Assembly (NCBI GenBank): GCA_946699065.1
Contig: CAMPDV010000146.1
Coordinates: forward strand, 581,671 to 645,670
Direction: 5' to 3'
Length of the DNA: 64,000 nt
Source of the DNA: Loxodes magnus
Taxonomy: Eukaryota; Ciliophora; Karyorelictea; Loxodida; Loxodidae
Shown in pieces: positions 14,257 to 27,919 of the stretch. A program made the position numbers and the translations under genes. The notes under the pieces were generated by a model. The model ran no database searches and was not told the origin of the DNA. It worked only from the letters and a program-made list of their open reading frames with translations. The stretch's first letter is position 1; the number at the start of each line of letters is the position of its first letter.

Positions 14257-17200
14257 ACTATTATGAATAATACACTACCTATTGGATAATTGATACTTAT
14301 TTTAGCTCTAAAATTAAACACAAATATTATCAATTAGGCGTAAAAAAAATGTAAGAAGTGTAAGCAGAAAGCAAACTTAGTTCTCATTATTGCCTCCCAG
14401 ACTTTACAACTATATCATTTTTATGACTTTGATGCTAGTTTATTTACTTTGGTTTTATACAACTAAAGAAGAACTTCCAGTTCTAATACGTCCATTACTT
14501 ATATCTATAAGATTTGCATTAATAAAGAAATTTTATTATTTATAAACTTGTCTTGCTTAGCGAAAGCTATGAATCTTATTTGTTTAGTAATAATAATCCT
14601 TACTTAATAATATAGAAATAGAATCAGTCAAATTATTATCATCCTACTAAAGTTTAAAGAAGTATATTCAAGACCCTTCTTAATACTCTCCTCTTATTTA
14701 TTAATATATGTAGTCTATTTATTTTTTATACGGACTCTAATGATTAAAGTGTGTCTTTTTAAATACTTATCTGTCTGCGAAGTAAATTTGAATTTTGTTT
14801 TCCAATTTATTCTTAATTAATACTTTTAAGTATAAAATAGAAATAAAATTCATAATTCTAGCAATGTACTTCCTTATTAATGTGAAAGAAATGATTTTTG
14901 CAAACTAGTAGGTAATTTAGGAGATTTGTAAAGAAGGATTTTTGCTTTCAACTTGCTATAATACATTTATAATATCTTCTTTATAAGTTATATTTTTTTA
15001 AATAGACTACTAAGCATCTCAAAGGGATTAGATTTAAAGCAATTTCCAGTTCTTATCTATTTGTCTATTATTCTATAAGCAAGTATATGCTCTTTATTTA
15101 AACAATTTCAATATTGTTTGATTTGATCTTTATAGAGTATTCTGTTAAAGAAAGATATAGTATAATATAATGAATATAGCGTAAAATAATATTGTTATGG
15201 TTAATGTTACCCATAAAAAATAAGGATTTTAACTTATTTAAGAACTTATCTATTTTTACCTTTAACCCCTCTTCTTTCATTCCTATCTTCTATATTTCTT
15301 TTTAATCTAGTCTTCATTCTTTAATTAACAACTACTAGCAATAATGAATTTCAATATTAGAGTAATATTTGGATTTTAACAATAATCATAACAAAGAATA
15401 TTTGAATATCTTAAATTTTAAAATAAGATAAAAGACTTTTCTGGTATATGCTACAATTTATTACTCTTACTCAATATCTCTATATATGTTTAATAAAGCA
15501 ACTGTAATTTTAAGTTTAGGCTTCTGTAAAGTTATTGCATATAAGTTCTTTTATACTTAAACTTGTTTTCCTATACTCTTGCTATACTAGCAGTATATAT
15601 TATTTAACTTTTACCTTAAAATTTTAGTATCCTAATTAAAGAGTTCTAACTACATTATTAAACTCTATGGGTAATATCCACTTAGCAAATAGTCGTTAGA
15701 TTTTATTATTCTTCAAATCTATTAAAGTTTAGCTAATATATCTAAAAATGAAAATCTCTCTTCCTTAAAAATATATTCCAACACTTTACTGTTAAAATGA
15801 AAGGTATATATAAGCGTTTTTCTTATTAATAATTTAATCTTCTATAAAGATTAGAGGGTTGAAAAAAAGCAATAGATTTTAGGAGAAAAGTGTTCAGAAT
15901 AAAAATAGAAAAAAGGAATAAAAATTTGGATTTTATGTTTTTATAGTTAGTCCAGAATGTAATTCAAGTTAACTACCTTAGATTTACTAAATTGCTTAGT
16001 TTTCGATAGCAGAGTAACTATAAAATTTCTAAGCAATAAGTTTCCTACATACCAAGTATTTAGAAAAATAAATAAGGTAATATAGAGACTTATTATAGAA
16101 AAATATTAAGTTGGATAGAAATTATATTTCTTATAGTCTAGATATATTTATAAAAGTTATCCACTAAAAGGAAATTATATATAACCATTTTACAAATGTC
16201 TTCAATGCTTAATTTCAGAAATTTACTTTATAAATTCTATGTTAGTAGGTAAATTTCCTTTTATAGATTGACTTACTTTTAAACTAAAATTTATATTGCT
16301 TCAGATAGATAAACGATTAAATTTTACATCTTAAACTTTCAAAATTATCTTATCATCTTTTTATATTGCATAACTTACTAGAGATAATAAATTAAGTTAA
16401 ATAACTTTAACTATGCAAGTATTGAACAATCAAGAAAATAACTTAATTTTATAATATCTATACTTCTGATTTATAAGTTATTTAGTTTAACTTTCATTTA
16501 ATTAAATTCCTTATTTTGCTTTCTTCCATTATAAAAATCAATTACAGCATTTATCTTCAAATTGTTTATTAGATTTACTCATATGAAAGTTTTAATGATA
16601 CTATTGACGTTATATAGCTCAGTTTAGCTAAAAGCTAGTTAATGTTTTTCTAATTCTTTAATAAAATGCTCTTTAGGTTATTTTTACCTTTATAGAAATT
16701 CTAAAATAACTTATGCATGTTATTTAAGTCACTTTCTTACATTAAAAATCCATTAAATAACTTACTAGACATTGCTCCTATAATATCTACAAGCTAATGA
16801 TATCTGAACTATATTCTTTAAGCTTAAAGATAAAATAGTTTATTTAAACGAACCTTCTAATACTTAAGAATATATTATATCTGAAAGTGACGAAAGGTAT
16901 AAATCTCGATACTTGAAGAATAATGTAGCAACTTTCTTATCCTATAATTTAAAAATAGTAGCAGCTATAATAGTTAATATAGTAAGATACTTGATAGATA
17001 ATTTACCATTAATATACTCTAAATGTCTAATTAACTTTAAGTAGAGCTTTGCTAATTAATTAAAACTGGCTAAAATAGATATAAAGAGAGAGTTTGAATA
17101 AAATAATAGGAAGGAAATTTCCACTAACTGTCGTTAAGTAATTTTCTTGAGTTCTTTGAAGACAATTTTCTGACATTAAATTTCTTATTTCATTTAAATA

Positions 17201-18204
17201 TATGCATTAATAGTTTAAATTATTTAAGTAGAGAAAATGAATATGAATAATAAAGTTAAAATACTATTAATGATAACTACTATTATTTACTCTAATTGCA
17301 TAAGGTTTAAAGAATAGGTTTAAGAGTTAAAGATACTATATATATTTAAAAGGATTAACTTTTATAATAGAAAAGAAGAAAAAGTGGAAAATTATGAGGA
17401 TATTATAAAGAAAATGGGTCTTTGCAGATAAGTTTATCGAATAGTTAAGTCTAAATTTTTGGAAATCACTGAATAGTAAACAGAAACTTTGAAAAACCAT
17501 TTAAAATAGCCTCAGTGAGTGTATTTAAAGACTTTTAATTATATAATAAATGGTATATTCATTACATAACTGATAAAGGTTATTTAAGTAATCTAAAGTT
17601 GCAAGGTAATTAAAATAAATAATAAGACATTTAAAATATTCTAAACTTCATACTAGTCAAGCACTAAGGATATTAATTTAAAAAGTCAGCTAATTCTAAG
17701 TAATTTAAATTAATTTTGCAGATAGCAAAAAAACAAGCTTGCATAGGATATTCTTAATGTTCTAATTTTATGAAAAAGCAGAATTTATTAAGATTAATAT
17801 ATCTCACATTGGTATAAGAATAAGGTAAATAATTTACATCTTAAAATCTATAAATTTTAATAACTATAAATAAGATATATATGGAGCATCATTTTTAGTC
17901 GTAGTTTATCAAATAATTATAACTTCCACTAATGTGGAAATATTTAAATTCTAGCTTTACTAAAATTGCTTATTATAAAACTTGAGACTTGTATATTTCC
18001 TTTTAATTTTAGCTTGAATCTACAGCTATTTTAAATGAAATTCTTAGATTATATTATAGAATTTAAACTTAACTGGAATCTTACCTCTTATACTAAGAGT
18101 ATTTTTATAAGGAAATCAGGTTCAGTATATATTAAAATAACTAACTAAGAATTAATATGTCTAATTGTTAGATTAAAAAGACAATTTTTACTGTAATAAA
18201 ATTT
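14257..18204. other. Intergenic, about 3.9 kb, AT-rich
   Basis: One of the longest gaps. I find no recognisable gene. A plus-strand frame near 17380-17560 (IIKKMGLCRQVYRIVKSKF...) is protein-like but has no clear start, stop or family. A minus-strand frame near 15098-15280 is compositionally ordinary for AT-rich noncoding DNA. No array, tRNA or transposon seen. Confidence 0.45.
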
Positions 18205-19107
18205 TCAACCGAGAGACTTTCTCCATAATTGGATTTCTTGTTTCTTGTAGAACTTCCTATCTTCTTCATCCACAATTACTAAATTAAGGAAATATTTAAC
18301 AGTGAATTTGTTGCTTATATTTGAATAACTTGGAGTTAAGTTATGCCCTCGTAAATATAATCTTATAGGAATAACCTCTCCTTTTATTGGAGTTCCATCC
18401 ATGATTTCATACTTTAAGATTATTTCGTTTTCGCTAGTTGCAGTTTATCCCGATCCAACAGTTTCACGTTTTATGATTTATAATTCCATATGCTTTACTC
18501 ATATCCTTACTAAAAGGAAATAAACACTTCCTTAAATCATGTCATTTAAATGGTATTTCTACTTATCAAATTCTATCTATATATGGAAGCAATCTTCTAA
18601 ACCTACTTCCATTTTAACTGTAGAATTAAGATCCATTCTATTTACTTATTTCTGAACGACAAAGTCTTTTTCTTAAACTATATCTCCAGCATATTATTTT
18701 AGCACTGTTGCTCTCAGAATATATCTCAATCTAGCTGAGTTTCCATAATAAGATTCAAATTATTTATGAACTCCTTAGAAAATAAAGGGAAATGATGTAT
18801 CTGACTAAATATAACCTGCAGGTTCTAAACTCTATGACAAAGAAAACAAGTCACTAGTCATGGAATTACTACCAAAAGTCTCAATTCTTCCAATAAGCTC
18901 AATTTAGACTCCTTGATGTTCGTATTTATTTTCAGATGATAAGTAAAGTTATACCTTACCTGCTATGTTCTCATTCTATTCAAATATCGCAAATTCAAAT
19001 TCTTTTCCTTCCTAATCTTTGACCTTTTATCTCTTCCTCCGTTCTTCTCCATCAAGTTCTATTCTAACATCAACTTTTGTAGTAAATAAAAAATTTAGAA
19101 ATTACAT
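18205..19107 (-). CDS. VPS26: VPS26, retromer subunit
   Basis: The arrestin-fold subunit of retromer, which sorts cargo from endosomes to the Golgi or plasma membrane. It is 300 aa with no intron, close to the family length. It starts MQFLNFLF followed by VDVRIELDGEERRK and continues with YEHQGVQIELIGRIETFG and SFPFIFQGVHKQFESYYG. The C-terminal half is the best match: VGLEDCFHIQIEFDKQKYHL, IKRETVGSGQ, YEIMDGTPIKGEVIPIRLYL, then FTVKYFLNLVIVDEEDRKFY and KKQEIQLWRKSLG, ending at TGA 18205-18207. A TGA is read as Trp in VRIWVKHMEL, at a site that is usually Lys in relatives. Gln codons include TAA and TAG. The identification is secure. Confidence 0.95.
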
Positions 19108-21548
19108 TAAAGATCTAAATTGATTTGAGATATTCACCTATTTAAATTTTATATCTAATTAATGCCAAACCAATTTTATTTAGCTAATATACAGAGTTAA
19201 GTCATATAGTTATGCTATTTTGTAGAAAGGCATTAATAAAAGGATATTAGTGATTATTAAAGTACCAAATTAGGTATTGATATATGTAACTTGGACCCTT
19301 TTAGTCCAAAGTTAAGGTAAAGTTGCTTTATTGCTGATCGATAGTGTATTAATTTTCACTTTTTCCATCAAATATTATATCAATATCTCTATTCTAGATT
19401 TAAAGAGCCTAGTCTATTAAGATTACATTGAGACTATCAATGCTTTATATGAAAGAATTTATATATTTATTCATACCAAGCAACACAACTTAAGAATATG
19501 AAATTTTTACAGTAATCACAGATTTATTATCAGAAGAATTAGCGAACTAGATAAAATAAATTTTTAAACTGATGGGATAGCAAATATATTAGACTAAAGA
19601 AAGATAATACTTAAACAATTAGTAATTTACTTCATGGCTATCATATCATCTAATTAGTCTTTAAATACTATAAACTAATAATTTTGCTATAAAATAAGCA
19701 TATGGGGATAGTGAAGATATACTTTATTACAGCTTTTAGCTTTTAAGCAAGTCTATTTAATCATTGCTTATCTAAAATGCTAAAAATGATTATAAGTAAT
19801 CAGTTTATCAAAATTTAGATATATCAAAATGCTTTAATTAAAGAGTGCTTAGTAATGGTAAATAAAGGCAGATTAAAAGAATAATAATATGTCTTTGCTT
19901 ATTTATTATGTGCTTACTACTATCTAATTAAGATAATTAATTCTTCTATCACTATTAAATAGCTTTTCATATAAAAAGCTGTTAATCTAACCATTTAGTC
20001 CACTTTAAGTATCTTTATTAGATATTTCTTATAACTTAGTGTAAAGCTAGTTTCAGAGATATTATTTTAGTTTATTAGTTCATATTAGTTCATTTTCTTT
20101 AATATAGAAGCATATACTTTGATATTATTAATCCCCAATAAAATTGTTAATTACCTTTCTTTTTACTTTTATCCTCTATACTTTAATTTCTTAATATACT
20201 AAATATTCTTCCTTTAATACAGAACTATATTAAACTTTTGATTTAATAGCATAATCAAATAAAATAAGTAAGTAATATACTTAAAGCATCTTATGAAATT
20301 AAAGCTTTATGAGGAATATGATCTTAAATAGGATTAGCATATTACTACTAATCTCTTATATAAAGCCTATTGCAGTCAAAGTAATAAAGTAAATAGAGTG
20401 AATCGCTTGCTTGTAGACTACTTTATATTCTATAATTAAGTCACTTATATTTAAATTTATAATAGAAGTATAATAACTATATGATATTATGCTTTTTATG
20501 CTTAAGAGTATTTAACTCTTAGTTTGCTTATATGAATCTTCATTTTAAAGGAAAATAATTAAGAAATGCTGAATTTAGTAACTATATACGATCATATAGA
20601 CTTTTAATGCATAATTTCCATTTAGTATGGTCTTAGATTGATTCCCTTACTAATTAACTCTGATCTTACATAAATATTTGGAATACTATACAAAGAAATA
20701 AAAAGAATTTTATTAGCTATCATAATCTTAGCTTTGCTTACTATATCAAAAGCTGATAGATGAAGTATTAACAGGTTGAATAAGATGCTAATAATTATTA
20801 TTCTAAAATCATAATTTAAGACTATTTTTAGTTACTTTAATTGTAATTTTAAACTGAATCTATATTCGCTAAATTAATTCTCAGTATATATAAAAGGATT
20901 TTCCTTAGTTATTAAAAGCCTAGTTTACAGATAATAAAAGTGGTATTGTTTATAACTTAGAATTACTTCTAAATGAATTACTTTCAAAACCAATTTTCCT
21001 TTTAAAATATATTCATAAGTAGATGTTTCATCACTAAATAAAATGGACTATGTTCTTAATTTATCGAGAGTGCTAATTAATTTTCCTTAAGGAATTTGAC
21101 TCTGCATTCAATTTTTGTACTAATTGGAATAAAATTTTCCTTACTAATAAGGCTTTAGATTCGCTATATTGAAGATAAAATTTGGTATCATTTAATTTCT
21201 CAGCTGAAGGAAAGAATCATATTAAATGAAATCATTTTAAATACCTTTTTTAACTTAGCTAAGTATAAGTATACTTCTCTATTTAAAGTGTTAATATAAA
21301 ACTGGTGATTAGTTAAAAGAAAGGTTTCTTAGTTTTAAGTTATAAATAAGGTGCTAGGAGTAGAAAATTAAAGAAGATGATTTAATATATTTATTAGATA
21401 TTTAAAACTGCAAATGCTAATAATGGTTTTAAGACTAATGAACTAAAAAATTAAACTCTTGAAAAAACACTTTTAATAATCTTTGCTCATTTGCTTAAGG
21501 GAAGAGAGGCTTAATATAGATTGCTCCAATGATGCTCTTGATCTTGGT
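19108..21548. other. Intergenic, about 2.4 kb, AT-rich
   Basis: No gene recognised on either strand. It separates VPS26 from the poly(A) polymerase, both on the minus strand, so it holds the VPS26 upstream region and the polymerase 3' flank. No repeat unit or hairpin stands out. Confidence 0.5.
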
Positions 21549-23665
21549 TCATTTCTTTCTTTTTCTTATAAATTTAATTTTCATTCTTTCGCTATTATCT
21601 CTGGAATTAGTTACCTCTAGCGCTTCATCTTTATTATTGACTTCCTCTATTGTTTCCTTGTTATCTATTATTGTAGCCTTTATTTCTTGCAGTGTATAAA
21701 GTAATTTGTTTCTCTTTGGTTATTCTATAGACACCAATTACTATCTAAAGTATTTTGGCTTATATCTATTCATTTCGTCTCATTAATATTTTAAGTAAAA
21801 GCTGGGTATTGGATAAACTCACTCTGTGGATAATTTTGAAAGAACTCAAAATCTAGATTTAATTATCCTTTTTATCCTGCAAATAAAGGCTCTTCACTCA
21901 TCTTCTACTCATCTTCAGTTTCTTTTTTTACTTTTAGACTCTAATGTTCCTACTATTGAGTTTACTAAGACTTTACATTTTTATCCGAATTACTTTCTTT
22001 TTAATCTTTTTACTTTTAATCAGCGATATTATCTAAATCCTCTTTTTCGCTTTAACTATCAGCATCTAAAGAAGTTTGAGTTGAGCACTTCTACAACGTT
22101 TTTGTATCACTCGAGTCAGAATTTTTCCTATTTTTGTTTTCGTGAATAGAGATTTACTTTAGGGTCTAGTAATATTGAATTCTTATGGAAAAATCATAAT
22201 TTTCATATTAGTCATAGTTCTGAATATCTTAAGGAATCCAAAAGTCAATGTCTTATATTTCAACATCTACGTATGTTTTATCATAATATTATGACTTCAT
22301 TAGCATCTATTTGAAGTTATCACATGCTTACTATATCGCTTATGCTACATCAACTTTATTTTACTAGATGCTTCTTTCTTTTATTTTCAATCCTATGTAG
22401 AAAGCCCTGCAAGGGATCTAAAACTGTACTCCATATAAATGGTTATATGATTTAGGGATTAACTTTATCTCTTCAAAGTTAGAACCGAACTACTCAAGCT
22501 CGTATACCAATTTGCGAAGTTAGGATTCAACATAATTAGACCAGTGGTTGAGGTTCTAAGAGTTAGTCGCTTTAGTATCTACCTAAATGAATTTTTTGAA
22601 GTAGTAAAAGTTCTATTGCTTTGCAATAAGCTCTGTTCAATCACTTTTGCCTTCTAAAATACTCTATACTACCTAAAACGCAAATGTGAACTCCTTTTTT
22701 ATCTGCTAACTTGAAAAATTAGAGACATTATGAGCTGAGTTCATTTAAGGATAAGCTGGAGTGATGATAGGCATTATGTTCTACCTATAATCATATTTCA
22801 TCTATTCTTAGTTTCACTATGGAATTAAGAATTTGTTTTTGGGGATTATTTCGTACTCTTAGTCGATCATAACTGGAAAATTCCAGTTTCATTGACTATA
22901 CATTTTGAAAAATTCTAAAACCTATTCGCATAGACTTAGATTTGGATACTAGCAGATTACTTTTGCTCCTAAAATAGCAAAAGAAATACCACCGAGGTAA
23001 CCTTTTGCAGACTGATAGATTTCTCTAAACTTAGCCCATGTTTTGACAACTATAAGAAGCTTCCTAAATTTGCTGATACTTTACTCTACTTTCTTCAAAA
23101 TTAATAGTGAATTTCTTAGACCGTTCAAACTAAACACGCTTTGCTAATCTAAGCATAGATCTAAGACAGTGTCATTTAAATAATAATCTTCATCTCGGTG
23201 GATTTGTTCTGTATTTAGTTGACAGAACAAAAGATCAACTGAAATGTCTCGAATTTAGCATTTTATAATAGGAATGGTTGCATTCTTTATTAGCTAAATG
23301 CTCTAAATCTCCTCAGAGTCTTTTAAAAAACTGCTGAATTATGTGAAAAACGCTTCTCTTGTAAACTGAACTGGCGCAACACACAAGAGATCTAAATCCG
23401 TTTCCAAGTCATAGACTCCGTATCTATAGCTACCAAAAGCAAAAATTTCTGGATAGTCAATTTTGTCTTATGTATTCTGCTATAAGGTAGCAGCCCAGAA
23501 TCTTGCCATATCTTATAAATAAGATAAAATCCATTAGCGAGTCTATTGCATTTATTAATTAGTAGTGATTCCCAAAACCCATAGAAAGAGTTTCAAGTTC
23601 TTATTAAGATCCTATTGCGAGCAGGATTCATTCCTTTCAAGCTAGTTGCATTGCTTAGTTTCCAT
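21549..23665 (-). CDS. Poly(A) polymerase (canonical nuclear type)
   Basis: Adds poly(A) tails to mRNA 3' ends. It is 699 aa with one 17-nt intron (21725-21741) near the 3' end. The nucleotidyltransferase core has FAFGSYRYGVYDLETDLDLL at about residues 73-92, which carries the first two catalytic Asp, and a third Asp in RDISVDLLFCQL. It is followed by FSLNGLRNSLLIL, VVKTWAKFREIY, KGYLGGISFAILGA and the PAP central/RNA-binding region with QNIMPIITPAYPQMNSAHN. Trp residues in SQWNWN, IPQWNQ and KSDWTEL are TGA-coded. A Ser/Lys/Gln-rich tail follows and the protein ends in a basic run FIRKRKK before TGA 21549-21551. The intron is supported because only its removal joins the core frame to that basic end. 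Confidence 0.93.
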
Positions 23666-25932
23666 ATTATAAAATATTTCTGTTTCATTCTTTAATAACT
23701 TATTTAAACGTTTAGTTTAAACTTACCGTTTAAGGATTATAGTTCAATAATGGGAAGTTAAACAAAGATGTAATTATACTAGAGCTTAGGTGTAAATTTT
23801 AAGGGCTTAATTTAACCTTATTAAGTAAATAATTAAAGTTATACTGTTTTAACGCCATTTTGTTAGTTCCTTTAACAAGTTATTGCTAGTATTCTTTATC
23901 CTTTCATCTTTATTTACTAGCCTTAGATTAGGCAGAATTCAATTTGCTCATCTTACCTTTTGCTGTAACTATACTTGCTAATTAAAGTTAAGCTTGATAT
24001 ATAACCTAGTCATTAATAATCTCTAATATAATGCATATGTAAATAAGCTTAACTCATAGCTTTATTCATCATTAATTCAGTTAAAGGAATATAAACTTCC
24101 TTTTAAAGCTAGGTACACTAGGTAGCTCAAATTTATAGATATAGGAAAATAAGAGTAAGAATATAGTAATAAGTGTCTAGATTGGTGAGGAGTAAGATTA
24201 TATAGCTAGAAGCTAGAATTGGAAGAATGTAGAATAGGCTGATAGTCTATTTATATTAAGTAGCTGTGAAAGAATATAAACATTCTTACTTCTAAGTGTA
24301 ATTCTAACCATGTTTTAAGAATTGAATCTAAGTATCTAGAGCTATATTTAAAACTTAGTCCAATCAGAAAATATTTTAACTTAAGCTTTAATCAATAATA
24401 AGTTCTAAAATCTGAAGGAGTAAGAGATGGCTAAGGGTTTTGAAAGGATTAAATGGTGGAAAATAGACAGATGGATTGATAAGGAAGTATAATAATAAAG
24501 TTACGATGCATTTTGTATAGACTTAGTGATTTGTTAATTTCTGATTACAAATTTTAAATAATCATTGATATATAGTAACTTATTACCTAATCCATAAATA
24601 ACTAAGCTAAGTAAGATAAATAAATAATACATTTGTAGATCTATCAATAGAATAGACTAATTAAGATGCTTTAATTTTATTAAAGTTAAGTTTAGATTTA
24701 AATATCTTATATAAGCAATTAGTCCAGTAATCATGTTTAAAAGCATCATTTTTATATAAACATTTTATTATCTCAAAGTATGAAAAAATAAAACAAAAAA
24801 AATGAAAATCTAAGTAATTACTAATAGCCAAGAATATAGTCATAAAGCAAATCTTAATTAGTATTATCATAAGATATAGAGATACTAATACTTCATTTGC
24901 TATTTTCAGCTTATTAGATATTAAATCAAAAACTAAGCTAAATATATAAAAGGGTAGCTTGTAATTAAAGCAAGTAGCTTAAAATTTAAAAATTGTCTAT
25001 ATTACCTAAGATTTTGCAGGATATTGATAGATGTTGAAAGATATTTAGCGCACTTGGGATTAAATAGCGAAAATAGTTCTGTATTAGAAAAGCATTCTTT
25101 AATTATATAAAAGGCTATTAATATAAATTAAAGGCAAAGTGATTTAAGTGTCTAATGAAATGGTTTATCTAAAACTTCTAATAAAAATGAATTATCCAGG
25201 AAAGTAAACTAGCAAACTAAGTAACTCCATAACAAAAAGATCTGAGTAATTATTTAATAAAGTATTAATAGTAGGATTCTTAAATTAAATTACAAGTATC
25301 AACATTAAAAGACAACTATTCTAGTTATTTAGTCATCCTTTAATACATAGGAAATAAATGCAAAAAGCATATAAAAATACATTTTTATAAGGGAAAGTAA
25401 GCTTTTTTAGAAGCTAAAGCCTTAATTACTAAGATCTAATATTTATGATCTTCTAGAATATTTTCAAAATTTATAGAAAGTGTATGAGTAGTACTTTGAT
25501 ATTTAATTAAACTTACAGTAAATTTCTTTCAGCAAACAATCTTATTTCATTAATAAAGAGGTTTAGAATATCATTATCCATACTAAATAAAATTTAGCTA
25601 TTAAATAATATAAAATTAAGTAAAGAAAGTTTAAATTAATTGAAATGAGATACTAGTTAAAATTCGCTTAAAAGGAGGAATCACATTTAAATTAAATTAT
25701 TTTAAATCACTTTTTGCTGAACAGTTATGGAAAAAGAATATACTGAGATTCAACGTTATAATGATTAGTTATAAAATTATAGAGGTAACTCTAGATCACT
25801 TTATTAATTAAAAAAGAAAGCTAATCTAATTATAAGTATAATATGCTAGAGTAGCAACAAAAAGTAAAATAGATAAAATATCTTAAAGTTATAAATTCTT
25901 ATTACTATAAATGAAAAATATTCTAGCAGGTT
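23666..25932. other. Intergenic, about 2.3 kb, AT-rich
   Basis: Nothing recognisable. A minus-strand frame around 24661-24870 starts with ATG and is rich in Phe, Ile and Lys, as expected from AT-rich noncoding sequence, so I do not call it. Confidence 0.5.
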
Positions 25933-26175
25933 ATGATTAATCTTATGTAAATTATTGATATCACTTAAATATCTGAAAAGCTAGAAGAAGAGCAATTCAT
26001 AAGGAGTATGGATTCCTTTTGTTTCAAAATTAGAAATATACCAGAAATTTATGAAAGTAATTTTAAGATTAAGTACTGCTTATCGGAGCTTTAATAGAAT
26101 ATACAAATTAAACTTGAAAATAAAAAATTGTATTTATAAAGAGAAATATTAAGTTGCATTTTATTTAAGATATGA
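25933..26175 (+). CDS. Possible small protein, unrecognised
   Basis: An 80-codon frame from ATG at 25933 to TGA at 26173. Its middle part (EKLEEEQFIRSMDSF, FKIRNIPEIYESNFKIKY) is richer in charged and mixed residues than the surrounding noncoding DNA. No family recognised. It could be a whole small protein, the last exon of a gene starting further upstream, or chance; open frames are common in this code. It is convergent with the FkbM gene, 88 nt away. Confidence 0.3.
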
Positions 26176-26263
26176 ACATTAAATCTTTAAGCTTTAATTA
26201 TAAATTATAATCTTGCTAACTGTAGAGTTATTAAATAAAATGAAATTTTAATATCTATAATGA

Positions 26264-27919
26264 TCATTTCTATTCTTTATATTTTGACTTATTCTTGAAT
26301 CTATTTTTTACTGTCATATATTCTTTTTTCTTTTCTTTTGTCTTATCTTTTTTCTTGTCTTTCTTCTTGTCTTTTTACTGTTTTATTTTTATATCTTATT
26401 ATTAAACGGTAGCGTTCTGTTATACTTGTTTAGATTTATTTTTTTACTCTAGAAGTCAATCTAAATCTCTATATTGTTTATTTTCTCCATGGATACTTAC
26501 GTTTACATATTCTGTAAAAGTACTTTGCCTTGTTAATATTAGATCGTATCTCTAATGATCTTGCAATAAGTAAGTTTTATTAATATCTTCAAATTATGTG
26601 AATAAGAATGGCTAAAAGCTTCATAACTATTTTATGTTCTAACATCCATACTACTATAGTACCAAGCCATCATCTAATTTTCAAAACTTTAACCCAAGAG
26701 ATAAAAGTCAATCTATTAATTATGACATTTATTATTCTCCAAAGTTCGTTATGAAGGCATATGTTCATTCCATTATTATAATTATGTTACGAGAACGCTC
26801 TATTAAATTTTTAGCTCCTTAGATAGCTATTGGCTCAGCCTCTTCTATATCCATTTTAAGCAAATTAATTTCTGGAAATTTATCAGGCGGAAACAGATCA
26901 TCTAATCTTATAGCGAACACTTTTATTTTATCTCCAGCCTCTTTTTTCATGACTCCTTCCTTGATTGATTTATCTCTTCTCAAATCAATATGAGATCTAT
27001 AGGATCTTTTAAATACCATGAACTCTAAGAACTTACTTTCGTTATATATAGCAAAGTTGAAAACTCTAACCTTTTATTATAAATTATTCCAATAAATTGA
27101 ATAATTTAGGTACCTAGCTACAAATGGATTCGCTTCAAATGAAAACTATCTTCCTCCTTTTTTTTCATCTAATAAACTGGCCATTCTCAAACTGAATCAT
27201 CCAAAATTAGCCCCGCAATCAATAATAGTATACCAGGGTCTCATAACTTAAGCAATAGCGACTAAAGTAGCAGCTTCATAAACACATCCTTAATCTCACT
27301 TTTTGATATTTGAAAACCCTCTATCATATTTACTTGTGTATATTTTTATTATCTAATCTCAATTAAAAGGAATTTTATAGTTCTTTCTGTAAAAATTTGA
27401 AAAAAGCTCTCGGTATGATTATCTTAGAGATAAGTTTTTAAGAGTATCTAATTATTCGTAGAAATCGTTTTATAATAGTTAATTTTTATCTAGTTCATTA
27501 CCAAATTACAATTTGCTTTTCTCTTTTTCTATGATCTTATTTTATTCCTTTTCTTTAACTTCTAACTGTTCTATTTAGTTTTATGATTCACTCTTATTGA
27601 TTTTTTCTAAATCAAACTAGAAATTTTCTTATATTTCAGGATTAGTTTTGAGTTGAAGATATTCTTCTTAGATATACTAATTTTGATACTCTTAATTATA
27701 CTATTTTGAGATATGTTCATCATCTTTCTCTCCTTTCACTAAAGTTTTGTTAAAGTCCTGACTTTCAATTTTAGAAGTAATAAACGTTATTTTCTGACCC
27801 TATTCTCTATTCTAAGATTGATTTTTTTAAAACTTCTTTTCATTGAATTGAAACACAAAGATCATACTTATGACACTGACTAAGACAATAGCTTGAAGAG
27901 TATGATTTTTGTAGTTCAT
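26264..27919 (-). CDS. Membrane-anchored FkbM-family methyltransferase
   Basis: 551 aa, no intron. Residues about 8-25 form a single hydrophobic segment (LQAIVLVSVISMIFVFQF) next to a short basic N-terminus, fitting a type II signal anchor. A Gln/Lys/Glu-rich, probably coiled stalk follows to about residue 190. The methyltransferase domain has the SAM-binding motif TIIDCGANFGWFSLRMASLL (Trp is TGA, 27197-27199), FEANPFVARYLNYSI and the FkbM signature INLLKMDIEEAEPIAI, with GAKNLIERSRNIIIMEW after it. The C-terminus carries a Lys/Asp-rich repeat (KDKKKDKKKDKTKEKKK) and ends at TGA 26264-26266. The family suggests methylation of a sugar or other small group, probably in the secretory pathway given the anchor; the substrate is unknown. 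Confidence 0.88.

Noticed and set aside
15098-15280. Minus-strand frame starting MKEEGLKVKIDKF
   Set aside because: Short, AT-typical composition, no family and no neighbouring exon.
21826-22149. A 107-codon plus-strand frame
   Set aside because: Antisense of the Ser/Lys/Gln-rich tail of poly(A) polymerase.
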